DNA of 64,000 nt from G965219965 sp965219965 (GTDB taxonomy: Bacteria > Pseudomonadota > Alphaproteobacteria > RS24). The position numbers and the translations under genes were made by a program. The notes beneath the pieces were generated by a model that had not been told where the DNA came from, ran no database searches, and worked only from the letters and a program-made list of their open reading frames with translations. The stretch spans positions 682,001-746,000 of the forward strand of contig OZ244796.1 of assembly GCA_965219965.1 (NCBI GenBank), given 5' to 3'. This document shows, piece by piece, positions 54,212 to 62,395 of this stretch (its first letter is position 1; each line of letters opens with the position of its first letter).

Positions 54212-54972
54212 TTTTTTTCTTTCTGGTTAAAAAACACATCACCTGCGGCAATGTGCTGGATTGTGTCATCAGGCTGGCGCAAAACCAACTGCCCATCTGT
54301 GTTAAGCGATTCAAACACGCCCGCTACATCGCCATGGGGCAGTTTAACATGAATAGCTTCGCCCAAACCATAAGCATGATGACACCATGCGTCACGCACA
54401 GCGGCAAAACCATCTGCCTGCCAGCGCGACAGCCAATGGTCAAAGCACACGGCCAGTTTTTCCAGCGCGTCATGGGGGGCTACAGACTGGCGCGTAGCGG
54501 CGTGTAAAGAAATGGCTGGATAAGGCGTATCGGTCGGGTGATGGGCAAGGTTCAACCCCATGCCAATCGCTATAAGCGGCGCGTCTAAGGTTTCCAGCAA
54601 AATGCCGCCTATTTTCGCCCCGTCTAGCAATATATCATTCGGCCATTTAAGGCGCACCGCCGCGCTTTCCCCCACCACAGCGCACAGCATATCACGCAGT
54701 GCCAAGCCAGCGACAAAGCCAAGCTCGGCTGGATTTTTACCCGCCCCCGTTAAAGGCAAAAGCAAGCTACACATTAAATTGCCTTGCGGCGAAAACCAAT
54801 CACGCCCCTGCCGTCCACGCCCTGCGCTTTGGCGATTGGCGATAATCCATAAAGGTTTTTGGTCTGCGTCAAAACCGCCTTTAGAAATGCGGCGGGCTTC
54901 TTCATTGGTGCTGTCAACTTCGTCAAGCTGAAGAACATTATATGTTTCTGGCCATGCCACCTTAATGGCCAC
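54208..54972 (-). CDS. birA: Biotin--[acetyl-CoA-carboxylase] ligase
   Basis: Attaches biotin to carboxylase carrier protein through biotinyl-AMP; about 254 residues and without an N-terminal DNA-binding domain, so a class I ligase with no repressor role. Key blocks: LDEVDSTNEEARR, QSAGRGRQGRDWFSPQGNL (biotin/ATP loop), RLKWPNDILLDGAKIGGILL and GMGLNLAHHPTD. The start is probably GTG 54972, one base after the nuoN stop; GTG 54960 is also possible. It is the normal downstream neighbour of nuoN. Confidence 0.93.
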   Translation of the reverse strand: MAIKVAWPETYNVLQLDEVDSTNEEARRISKGGFDADQKPLWIIANRQSAGRGRQGRDWFSPQGNLMCSLLLPLTGAGKNPAELGFVAGLALRDMLCAVVGESAAVRLKWPNDILLDGAKIGGILLETLDAPLIAIGMGLNLAHHPTDTPYPAISLHAATRQSVAPHDALEKLAVCFDHWLSRWQADGFAAVRDAWCHHAYGLGEAIHVKLPHGDVAGVFESLNTDGQLVLRQPDDTIQHIAAGDVFFNQKEKK

Positions 54973-54973
54973 C

Positions 54974-56449
54974 CTAATGCGCGACTGGAACAAAAAGCAA
55001 TGCCCGCGCCGCCATATCGCCCATCGCGACCATAGGGGCGGGATAAACAAAAAACAGCACTAAAATAATGGTTGCAATAAGGGCGATTGTTTTAAGCTCA
55101 ACGGGCATTGGTAAAATGGCATCATCACGCGGCGCGTCCAGATAGATAATTTTCACCACACGTAAATAATAATAAGCCCCGACTACACTGCACAAAATGC
55201 CAATAATCGCCAGCCCGATTAAATCGGCATTAATGGCGGCACGGAAAACATAAAATTTAGCAAAAAAGCCGCCAAGCGGTGGGATACCTGCTAGCGAAAA
55301 CATCAAAGCGGCCAAACAAAAAGCGAGAAGCGGTTGGGTTTTGCTTAACCCCGCAAGGTCATGGATATTTTCCAACATGCCTTGTGCGTTTCGCATAGAT
55401 AAAATGCACGCAAACACGCCCAGCGACATTAAAACATAAAGCGACATATAAATAATCACCGCCATTGCGCCTTCTGTCGCGCCTGTGCCAAGCGCGGCAA
55501 AGCCAACCAGTGCAAAGCCCATATGGCCGATAGATGAATAAGCCATAAGCCGTTTGATATTGCTTTGCCCAATCGCGGCAAATGCGCCCAAGCCCATACT
55601 GGCCACTGCCATAAAAATAATAATTTGCTGCCACGCATCAAGGCTATGGGGAAAGGCACCAATAATGACGCGCATAAATAAAGCCATAGCGGCGATTTTT
55701 GGCGCGGCGGCGAAAAGAGCCGTGACGGGCGTGGGCGCACCTTCATAAACATCTGGTGTCCACATATGAAATGGCACGGCGGAAATTTTGAACGCCAATC
55801 CAGCAATTAAAAAGACCAGCCCGAATATCAGCCCTAATTGCGCTGTGGTATTTTCTGCAATTTCTATGGCGGCCAATTCGGTAAAATTAACCGTGCCAGC
55901 AAAGCCGTAAATAAGCGATATGCCATAAAGCAACATGCCCGAACTCAACGCCCCAAGCACAAAATATTTCAGTCCCGCTTCGGTTGACCGCCCGCTTTCA
56001 CGGTTAATGGCAGCGACCACATAAAGTGCGAGGCTTTGCAATTCCAGCCCCATATAAAGCGCAATCATATCATTAGCCGAAACCATAATGCCCATGCCTG
56101 CCGTCGCCAACATAGCCAAAATGGGAAATTCAAAACGCTGTATTTCCTCACGCTCCATAAAACCCCGCGCCATGAGTAGCGATATGGCCACGCCGACAAA
56201 AACGAGCATCTTTATCCAGCTTGTGAAGCCATCCATTTGCAATGCATTATTGAACGCAGAAATTTCTTCCGCCATTTGTAGCACAGCCACTAATACGGCC
56301 AGTAAAAGGAGCAAAATCGCGCCTGAATTCACCTGACGGGCGCATGTTTTGGTATCTGCGGCAAAAACCCCCAGCATTAAGAGCAGCATTGCGCCGATAA
56401 ATAAAATCATTTCTGGTAAAATAGCCATTAAATCGCTTGTTAATATCAT
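54974..56449 (-). CDS. nuoN: NADH-quinone oxidoreductase subunit N
   Basis: Antiporter-like proton-pumping subunit of complex I, 491 residues with about 14 membrane helices. Conserved are MGLELQSLALYVVAAINRES, the lysine-bearing KYFVLGALSSGMLLYG and WTPDVYEGAPTPVTALFAAA, and IGQSNIKRLMAYSSIGHMGF. It is the last gene of the nuo operon, 14 bases after nuoM. Confidence 0.97.
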   Translation of the reverse strand: MILTSDLMAILPEMILFIGAMLLLMLGVFAADTKTCARQVNSGAILLLLLAVLVAVLQMAEEISAFNNALQMDGFTSWIKMLVFVGVAISLLMARGFMEREEIQRFEFPILAMLATAGMGIMVSANDMIALYMGLELQSLALYVVAAINRESGRSTEAGLKYFVLGALSSGMLLYGISLIYGFAGTVNFTELAAIEIAENTTAQLGLIFGLVFLIAGLAFKISAVPFHMWTPDVYEGAPTPVTALFAAAPKIAAMALFMRVIIGAFPHSLDAWQQIIIFMAVASMGLGAFAAIGQSNIKRLMAYSSIGHMGFALVGFAALGTGATEGAMAVIIYMSLYVLMSLGVFACILSMRNAQGMLENIHDLAGLSKTQPLLAFCLAALMFSLAGIPPLGGFFAKFYVFRAAINADLIGLAIIGILCSVVGAYYYLRVVKIIYLDAPRDDAILPMPVELKTIALIATIILVLFFVYPAPMVAMGDMAARALLFVPVAH

Positions 56450-56463
56450 CAGCCCGTCTCCCC

Positions 56464-57954
56464 CTAGCGTGCCGCCGCCAGAGCATTGGTATAATTGGCA
56501 ATTAAATTTTCAACCGATGCGGCGGTGAAATCCAAAATTGGCATGGGCCAAAAACCAAATAATAAAGTCGCCCCCGCTAAGGGAACAATAATGGCAATTT
56601 CACGCCGATTCATATCGGCAATTTTGTCCAATGCTTCATTTTGCAACGCACCGAAACTCACGCGCCGATAAAGCGACAAGCTATAAGTAGCCGATAAAAT
56701 AACCCCAATAGCGGCGAGCAAAGCCGTCCATGTGCTGACCTGAAACACCCCGATAAGGGTTAAAAATTCCCCCACAAAGCCAGATGTGCCAGGCAAGGCG
56801 ACATTGGCCAGCGTAAAGAGCAAAAACATAGCGGCATAAATGGGCATCCGATTGGCCAGCCCGCCATAAGCATCTATTTCACGTGTGTGCATACGGTCAT
56901 AAAGCACCCCGACGCATAAAAATAACGCGCCCGAAATCCAGCCATGTGACAGCATTTGGAAAATCGCGCCCTGTACACCCTGCGCGTTCAAAGCAAAAAT
57001 GCCCATAGTCACATAACCCATATGCGCCACCGACGCATAGGCAATGAGCTTTTTCATATCCTCTTGTGCCAAAGCGACCAGCGAGGTGTAAATAATGGCA
57101 ATCACGCTTAGCGCGAAAACATAATCGGCAAAAAATTCTGTGGCCAGTGGAAACATTGGCACACAAAAGCGTAAGAACCCATAGCCGCCCATTTTCAACA
57201 GCACGCCCGCCAAAATTACCGACCCCGCTGTGGGGGCTTCCACATGGGCATCGGGTAGCCATGTATGCACAGGCCACATGGGCATTTTAACCGCAAAGCT
57301 GGCAAAGAAAGCCAGCCATAACCATTTTTGTGCATCAGCGGCAAAGCTATACGCCATCACATCGGGGATATAGCTCGTTCCCGTTTGCCAATACATATAC
57401 ATAATGGCCAAGAGCATTAGAACCGAGCCGAGCAAAGTATAAAGGAAAAATTTGAAACTCGCATAAACGCGCCGCACACCACCCCAAATGCCGATAATCA
57501 GAAACATAGGTATCAGCCCGCCTTCAAAAAATAAATAAAACAGCACCAAATCAAGCGCACAGAAAACGCCTATCATCAGCGTTTCCAGCACAAGAAAGGC
57601 GACCATATATTCGCGTACCCGTTCGGTGACAGAATGCCAGCTGGCTAAAATACATATCGGCATTAAAGACGCCGTCAGCAAAACAAATAGCGCGGAAATG
57701 CCGTCCACGCCCATGCGATAATCAATGCCCCCGCCTATCCATGCAAGGCGTTCAACAAATTGGAAATCAGCCGATGTGCTGTCAAATTCAAACAGCATCA
57801 TCACGCTAAGCACCAATGTAGCCAAAGTCGTCCATAGCGCGACGGCACGCGCATTGCCTGCGACGACATCTTCTTCGCCACGGATAAGCATAATAAAAGC
57901 CGCGCCCAAAAGCGGTAGGAAAGTAATTGCACTTAATATTGGCCAGTCGGACAT
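56464..57954 (-). CDS. nuoM: NADH-quinone oxidoreductase subunit M
   Basis: Antiporter-like membrane subunit of complex I, 496 residues. Recognised by YFFEGGLIPMFLIIGIWGG (conserved Glu), MPMWPVHTWLPDAHVEAPTA, AQEDMKKLIAYASVAHMGYV and LANVALPGTSGFVGEFL. It overlaps the nuoL stop by one base (TAATG). Confidence 0.97.
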   Translation of the reverse strand: MSDWPILSAITFLPLLGAAFIMLIRGEEDVVAGNARAVALWTTLATLVLSVMMLFEFDSTSADFQFVERLAWIGGGIDYRMGVDGISALFVLLTASLMPICILASWHSVTERVREYMVAFLVLETLMIGVFCALDLVLFYLFFEGGLIPMFLIIGIWGGVRRVYASFKFFLYTLLGSVLMLLAIMYMYWQTGTSYIPDVMAYSFAADAQKWLWLAFFASFAVKMPMWPVHTWLPDAHVEAPTAGSVILAGVLLKMGGYGFLRFCVPMFPLATEFFADYVFALSVIAIIYTSLVALAQEDMKKLIAYASVAHMGYVTMGIFALNAQGVQGAIFQMLSHGWISGALFLCVGVLYDRMHTREIDAYGGLANRMPIYAAMFLLFTLANVALPGTSGFVGEFLTLIGVFQVSTWTALLAAIGVILSATYSLSLYRRVSFGALQNEALDKIADMNRREIAIIVPLAGATLLFGFWPMPILDFTAASVENLIANYTNALAAAR

Positions 57955-59882
57955 TAATATCCCCTTACAATCATAAACCAGCTCACCAGCCCCGCCACAC
58001 CCAATAGCATGACAAAGGCATAATGATACACATAGCCAGATTGAAACTTAACCACACGATGCGTGAGGCGTTGAACATTGGCGGCAATGCCATCTGGCCC
58101 TAACCCGTCAATAATTTTGCTATCGCCGATTTTCCATAATTGCCGTGCCAGCCATTTTGTCGGACGGACAAGTAACACATCGTAAATTTCGTCAAAATAC
58201 CATTTATTCAGCAGGAAGTTGTAGAGAATATCCTGCTCTTTGGCGAGCTGGGCAGGTATATCGGGTCGTTTAATATAAAAATAATAAGCCAGCCCGAAAC
58301 CCGACAGCATCGCCACAAGGGGGGCGTAAATCACCCAAGCAGGCACATGGTGCAAATCATGCAAAATATGATTATTGGCGGCGGTGAAAATCGCCATGCC
58401 CCAAAAACCCGATTGACCATCACCAATAAATAGCCCCTTAAAGGCAAAGCCCGCAAAAAGCGCACCCAGGCTGAGCAACACTAAAGGTATCATCATCACG
58501 AGCGGACTTTCATGCACATGCGATAGGCGGTCATTGGTCAGGCGCGTTTTGCCGTGAAATGTCATAAACATGAGCCGCCATGAATAAAAAGAAGTGCAAA
58601 ACGCCGCCACCGCAAGCAGGGTAAAGGCAAACATATGCGGCACATTATGCGCCGCATAGGCCGCTTCAATAATAGCATCTTTGGAATAATAACCCGCCGT
58701 AAGCGGAAAGCCTGTCAGAGCCAGCGTGCCAATCAACATAAACAGCCACGTAAAGGGTATCATTTCGCGCAAGCCGCCCATTTTACGCATATCCTGCTCA
58801 TCTTCAACGGCGTGAATAACCGAGCCAGCACCGAGAAACAGCAACGCTTTGAAAAAAGCATGGGTGAAAAGATGAAACATTGCGACCTGATACGCACCCA
58901 CCCCAAGAGCGACAAACATATAGCCAAGCTGTGAGCAGGTGGAATAGGCAATGACCCGTTTAATATCATTTTGCACCAGCCCCACTGTGGCGGCAAAAAA
59001 TGCCGTTAACGCCCCGAAAATTGTAACCACATCAAGCGCGAAAGGCGATAATTCAAATAAGGGCGAGCATCGAGCCACCAGAAACACGCCTGCCGTGACC
59101 ATGGTCGCCGCATGAATGAGAGCCGAAACGGGTGTGGGGCCTTCCATGGCATCGGGCAGCCATGTGTGTAAAAGAAATTGCGCGGATTTGCCCATTGCCC
59201 CCATAAATAAAAGCAAGCAGGCTGTGGTTAAAATTGGCACGGTTTGGCCGAGGAAATTAAACTTCCCTTCCGCCAGAACGGGGGCGGCGGTAAATACATC
59301 ATCAAAATGAATAGAGCCGACCGAGAAATATAAAACCGCCAGTCCTAATATAAGGCCAAAATCACCAATGCGGTTGACAACAAATGCTTTTATGGCCGCC
59401 GCATTAGCAGATGGTTTTTTGAACCAAAAGCCAATGAGCAAATAAGAGGCCAGCCCAACCCCTTCCCAGCCGAAAAATAATTGCAAGAAATTATCTGCTG
59501 TCACCAGCATGAGCATAGCAAAAGTGAAAAGCGATAAATAAGAAAAGAAGCGGGCGCGGTGCGGGTCGTGGCTCATATAGCCAATGGAATATAAATGCAC
59601 CAAGCATGACACGCCATTAACGACAACCAACATCACTGCCGTGAGCATATCCACGCGCAATGTCCAGCTTGCGTCAAAGCCACCAGAGCGAATCCAGCTT
59701 AAAATTGGCACGCTTTGTGCGCCGTTAAATAAAACATCAACAAAGCCGAGACCCGATAAAAGCGCGGCGGCTATCATCAAAGCTGTGGTGACAAAAGCAC
59801 TGAGCCTATCAGTGATGATGCGGCCAAATAGGCCAGCAATCAACGCGCCCAATAAGGGCAGAAATATGATGGTTTCAAACAT
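57954..59882 (-). CDS. nuoL: NADH-quinone oxidoreductase subunit L
   Basis: Largest antiporter-like subunit of complex I; 642 residues, including the long C-terminal lateral helix that spans NuoM and NuoN. Blocks seen: FFGWEGVGLASYLLIGFWF, LLHTWLPDAMEGPTPVSALI, VQNDIKRVIAYSTCSQLGYM and ALTGFPLTAGYYSKDAIIE. The tail IKRPDIPAQLAKEQDILYNF precedes the last helix. It is located four bases after nuoK. Confidence 0.97.
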   Translation of the reverse strand: MFETIIFLPLLGALIAGLFGRIITDRLSAFVTTALMIAAALLSGLGFVDVLFNGAQSVPILSWIRSGGFDASWTLRVDMLTAVMLVVVNGVSCLVHLYSIGYMSHDPHRARFFSYLSLFTFAMLMLVTADNFLQLFFGWEGVGLASYLLIGFWFKKPSANAAAIKAFVVNRIGDFGLILGLAVLYFSVGSIHFDDVFTAAPVLAEGKFNFLGQTVPILTTACLLLFMGAMGKSAQFLLHTWLPDAMEGPTPVSALIHAATMVTAGVFLVARCSPLFELSPFALDVVTIFGALTAFFAATVGLVQNDIKRVIAYSTCSQLGYMFVALGVGAYQVAMFHLFTHAFFKALLFLGAGSVIHAVEDEQDMRKMGGLREMIPFTWLFMLIGTLALTGFPLTAGYYSKDAIIEAAYAAHNVPHMFAFTLLAVAAFCTSFYSWRLMFMTFHGKTRLTNDRLSHVHESPLVMMIPLVLLSLGALFAGFAFKGLFIGDGQSGFWGMAIFTAANNHILHDLHHVPAWVIYAPLVAMLSGFGLAYYFYIKRPDIPAQLAKEQDILYNFLLNKWYFDEIYDVLLVRPTKWLARQLWKIGDSKIIDGLGPDGIAANVQRLTHRVVKFQSGYVYHYAFVMLLGVAGLVSWFMIVRGY

Positions 59883-59886
59883 GCCC

Positions 59887-60213
59887 CTACCCTTTCATCT
59901 GGCTTACATTTTCCACTTCAATACTGCCGCGATTGCGGAAATACACAACCAAAATGGCCAACCCAATCGCCGCCTCACCCGCCGCAACGGTCAGCACCAG
60001 CAAAGCAAAAATCTGCCCGACAATATCACCAAGATAGGCAGAAAAGGCGACGAGATTAATATTGACCGCCAAAAGCATCAACTCAATGGACATGAGAATA
60101 ATAATGACATTCTTTCGGTTGAGAAAAATGCCAAACACGCCAAGAGTGAATAAAATAGCGGCAAGTGTTAGATAATGCCCCAGCCCGACAACTATAAAAG
60201 AATTTTCCATCAT
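59887..60213 (-). CDS. nuoK: NADH-quinone oxidoreductase subunit K
   Basis: Small three-helix subunit of complex I, 108 residues. LGHYLTLAAILFTLGVFGIF, RKNVIIILMSIELMLLAVNI (with the conserved intramembrane Glu) and VLTVAAGEAAIGLAILVVYF (second Glu) are all present. Two adjacent ATGs exist (60213, 60210); longer in-frame starts would overlap nuoJ. Confidence 0.96.
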   Translation of the reverse strand: MMENSFIVVGLGHYLTLAAILFTLGVFGIFLNRKNVIIILMSIELMLLAVNINLVAFSAYLGDIVGQIFALLVLTVAAGEAAIGLAILVVYFRNRGSIEVENVSQMKG

Positions 60214-60226
60214 CACAGCCCCTGCC

Positions 60227-60838
60227 CTATATGCCCTTACCAGAATCAATTTTGACCAGCTTAACGCTGTCTTTTTTACTGCGGGCATTTTGCGCCGCGA
60301 TGTTTTGCCGCCGTGACTTGTCACGCTTTTGCAAAGTCAAAACAATCGCCCCGACCATAGCCACAAGCAAAATCGCTCCAGCGGCCTGAAAGTAAAAAAT
60401 ATAATCGGTATATAAAACCAACCCAATGGCTTGCGTATTGGTCATACCATCGGGCGTGGCTTGCGGCATATTGCTGGCTAGTTGCCCCACACTGGCCGCA
60501 CTGCCTAGCACAAGAACAAGCTCAACCAGCAAAATCAGCCCCACTAATGCGCCAATGGGTAGATATTGCAAAAACCCTTCGCGTAATTCAACAAAGTCAA
60601 TATCCAGCATCATCACAACGAATAAAAACAGCACGGCCACCGCCCCGACATAAACAATGACAAGCAGCAAAGCGAGAAATTCCGCACCGAGCAACACAAA
60701 AAGACCCGCCCCATTGAAAAAGGTTAAAATCAGAAATAAAACTGAATGCACTGGATTGCGTGCCGAGATTACCATTAAGGCGGCGGCCACGGCAATGGCG
60801 GCAAAGAAATAAAAAGTTAAATCAGCCAAGCTCATCAT
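60227..60838 (-). CDS. nuoJ: NADH-quinone oxidoreductase subunit J
   Basis: Membrane subunit of complex I, 203 residues with five helices. SARNPVHSVLFLILTFFNGA, FLALLLVIVYVGAVAVLFLF and the last helix AGAILLVAMVGAIVLTLQKR are typical. A basic C-terminal tail of about 35 residues follows. It sits between nuoI and nuoK. Confidence 0.96.
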   Translation of the reverse strand: MMSLADLTFYFFAAIAVAAALMVISARNPVHSVLFLILTFFNGAGLFVLLGAEFLALLLVIVYVGAVAVLFLFVVMMLDIDFVELREGFLQYLPIGALVGLILLVELVLVLGSAASVGQLASNMPQATPDGMTNTQAIGLVLYTDYIFYFQAAGAILLVAMVGAIVLTLQKRDKSRRQNIAAQNARSKKDSVKLVKIDSGKGI

Positions 60839-60858
60839 TTTTCGTCCTAATTTGCGTC

Positions 60859-61350
60859 CTAGCGATAGGGAGCGTCCAATTCAAGGTTTTTGGCAATTTC
60901 TACTTCCCAGCGATCGCCATTGGCCAGTAATTTTTCTTTATTGTAAAGCAGCTCTTCGCGTGTTTCGGTGGCAAATTCAAAATTAGGGCCTTCAACAATG
61001 GCATCCACTGGACAGGCTTCTTGACAAAAGCCGCAATAAATACATTTGACCATATCAATATCATAACGCAATGTGCGGCGCGTGCCGTCATTATTACGCG
61101 GGCCTGCTTCAATGGTAATGGCTTGGGCGGGGCAAATCGCTTCGCATAATTTGCATGCAATGCACCTTTCCTGCCCATTGGGATAGCGGCGCAAGGCATG
61201 TTCACCCCGAAAGCGCGGGCTAAGCACACCCTTTTCATAAGGGTAATTAAGCGTTGCTTTAGGAGCGAAAAAATAGCGCATAGCCAGCCCAAAGGCCGAA
61301 ATAAATTCGGTCAAAAACAAACCCCGTGCTGTTCTGTCAAGCCATGCCAT
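60859..61350 (-). CDS. nuoI: NADH-quinone oxidoreductase subunit I
   Basis: Peripheral-arm subunit carrying clusters N6a and N6b; 163 residues. Two ferredoxin motifs are intact: CIACKLCEAICPAQAITIEA and CIYCGFCQEACPVDAIVEGP. The N-terminal amphipathic region contains FAPKATLNYPYEKG and RFRGEHALRRYPNG. ATG 61350 (MAWLDRTARG) has AAGGA upstream; a longer frame would run into nuoH. Confidence 0.97.
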   Translation of the reverse strand: MAWLDRTARGLFLTEFISAFGLAMRYFFAPKATLNYPYEKGVLSPRFRGEHALRRYPNGQERCIACKLCEAICPAQAITIEAGPRNNDGTRRTLRYDIDMVKCIYCGFCQEACPVDAIVEGPNFEFATETREELLYNKEKLLANGDRWEVEIAKNLELDAPYR

Positions 61351-61381
61351 TTGAAAAATCCTTCTCCACTTTTTGCATTGC

Positions 61382-62395
61382 CTATGGGGCAAGGTCAAAA
61401 TATTGTAAAAACCCCGCCGTTAAAACGACCCAAAGCAGTGCGAAAGGCAAAAACACTTTCCACCCTAAACGCATAAGCTGGTCGTAGCGGTAACGCGGCA
61501 CCATAGCTTTAACCATGGCAAACATAAAAAACACAAAACCCAATTTCGCGCCAAACCATATCGGACCCGGTATCCAGTTAAAAGGCGCAATATCCACGGG
61601 CGGCAACCAGCCGCCTAAAAATAATATGGTTGTCATGGCGCACATCAACACAATATTGGCCAATTCGCCAATCATAAAAACCACATAAGGTGTTGAAGAA
61701 TATTCCACCATAAAACCCGCCACTAATTCGGATTCGGCTTCGGGTAAATCAAAAGGCGGGCGATTGGTTTCGGCCAAAGCAGAAATAAAAAATATCACAA
61801 ACATTGGGAAAAGTGGCACACAGAACCAGATATTTTTCTGCGCCATAACAATATCGGTCAAATTAAGCGAGCCAACACATAAAAGCACGGTGATAATCAC
61901 CAGCCCGATAGAGACTTCATAAGAAACCATTTGCGCGGCAGAACGCAAAGCACCCAAAAATGGATATTTGGAATTAGAGGCCCAGCCGCCCATAATCACC
62001 CCATAAACGCCTAAGGAAGAAATGGCCAAAATGTAAAGAATACCGACATTCAAATCGGCCACTGCCCAGCCATAATTGACAGGAATAACCGCCCAAGCAC
62101 TCACGGCCAAAAACATCGTGACGAAAGGCGCGAGCCAGAAAATCACCTTATTAGAGGTGGTAGGAATGATAATTTCCTTAGCAAGATATTTCAAAATATC
62201 GGCAAAGCTCTGCAATAAGCCAAATGGGCCAACCACATTTGGCCCGCGCCGCATTTGCACTGCCGCCCAAATTTTACGGTCGGCATACATGAAAAAGGCC
62301 AAAGCCAAAAGCAAGGTAAGGATAATGGCCATGCTATGCGCGACTATCAGCAAAGCAGGAAAAATATAATTTTGCAAAAATAATGCGCTATCCAT
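61382..62395 (-). CDS. nuoH: NADH-quinone oxidoreductase subunit H
   Basis: Membrane subunit that forms the quinone-binding site with the peripheral arm; 337 residues and eight helices. Blocks: DRKIWAAVQMRRGPNVVGPF, GWASNSKYPFLGALRSAAQM, ALAETNRPPFDLPEAESELV and FFMFAMVKAMVPRYRYDQLM. It overlaps the nuoG stop by eight bases. Confidence 0.97.
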   Translation of the reverse strand: MDSALFLQNYIFPALLIVAHSMAIILTLLLALAFFMYADRKIWAAVQMRRGPNVVGPFGLLQSFADILKYLAKEIIIPTTSNKVIFWLAPFVTMFLAVSAWAVIPVNYGWAVADLNVGILYILAISSLGVYGVIMGGWASNSKYPFLGALRSAAQMVSYEVSIGLVIITVLLCVGSLNLTDIVMAQKNIWFCVPLFPMFVIFFISALAETNRPPFDLPEAESELVAGFMVEYSSTPYVVFMIGELANIVLMCAMTTILFLGGWLPPVDIAPFNWIPGPIWFGAKLGFVFFMFAMVKAMVPRYRYDQLMRLGWKVFLPFALLWVVLTAGFLQYFDLAP

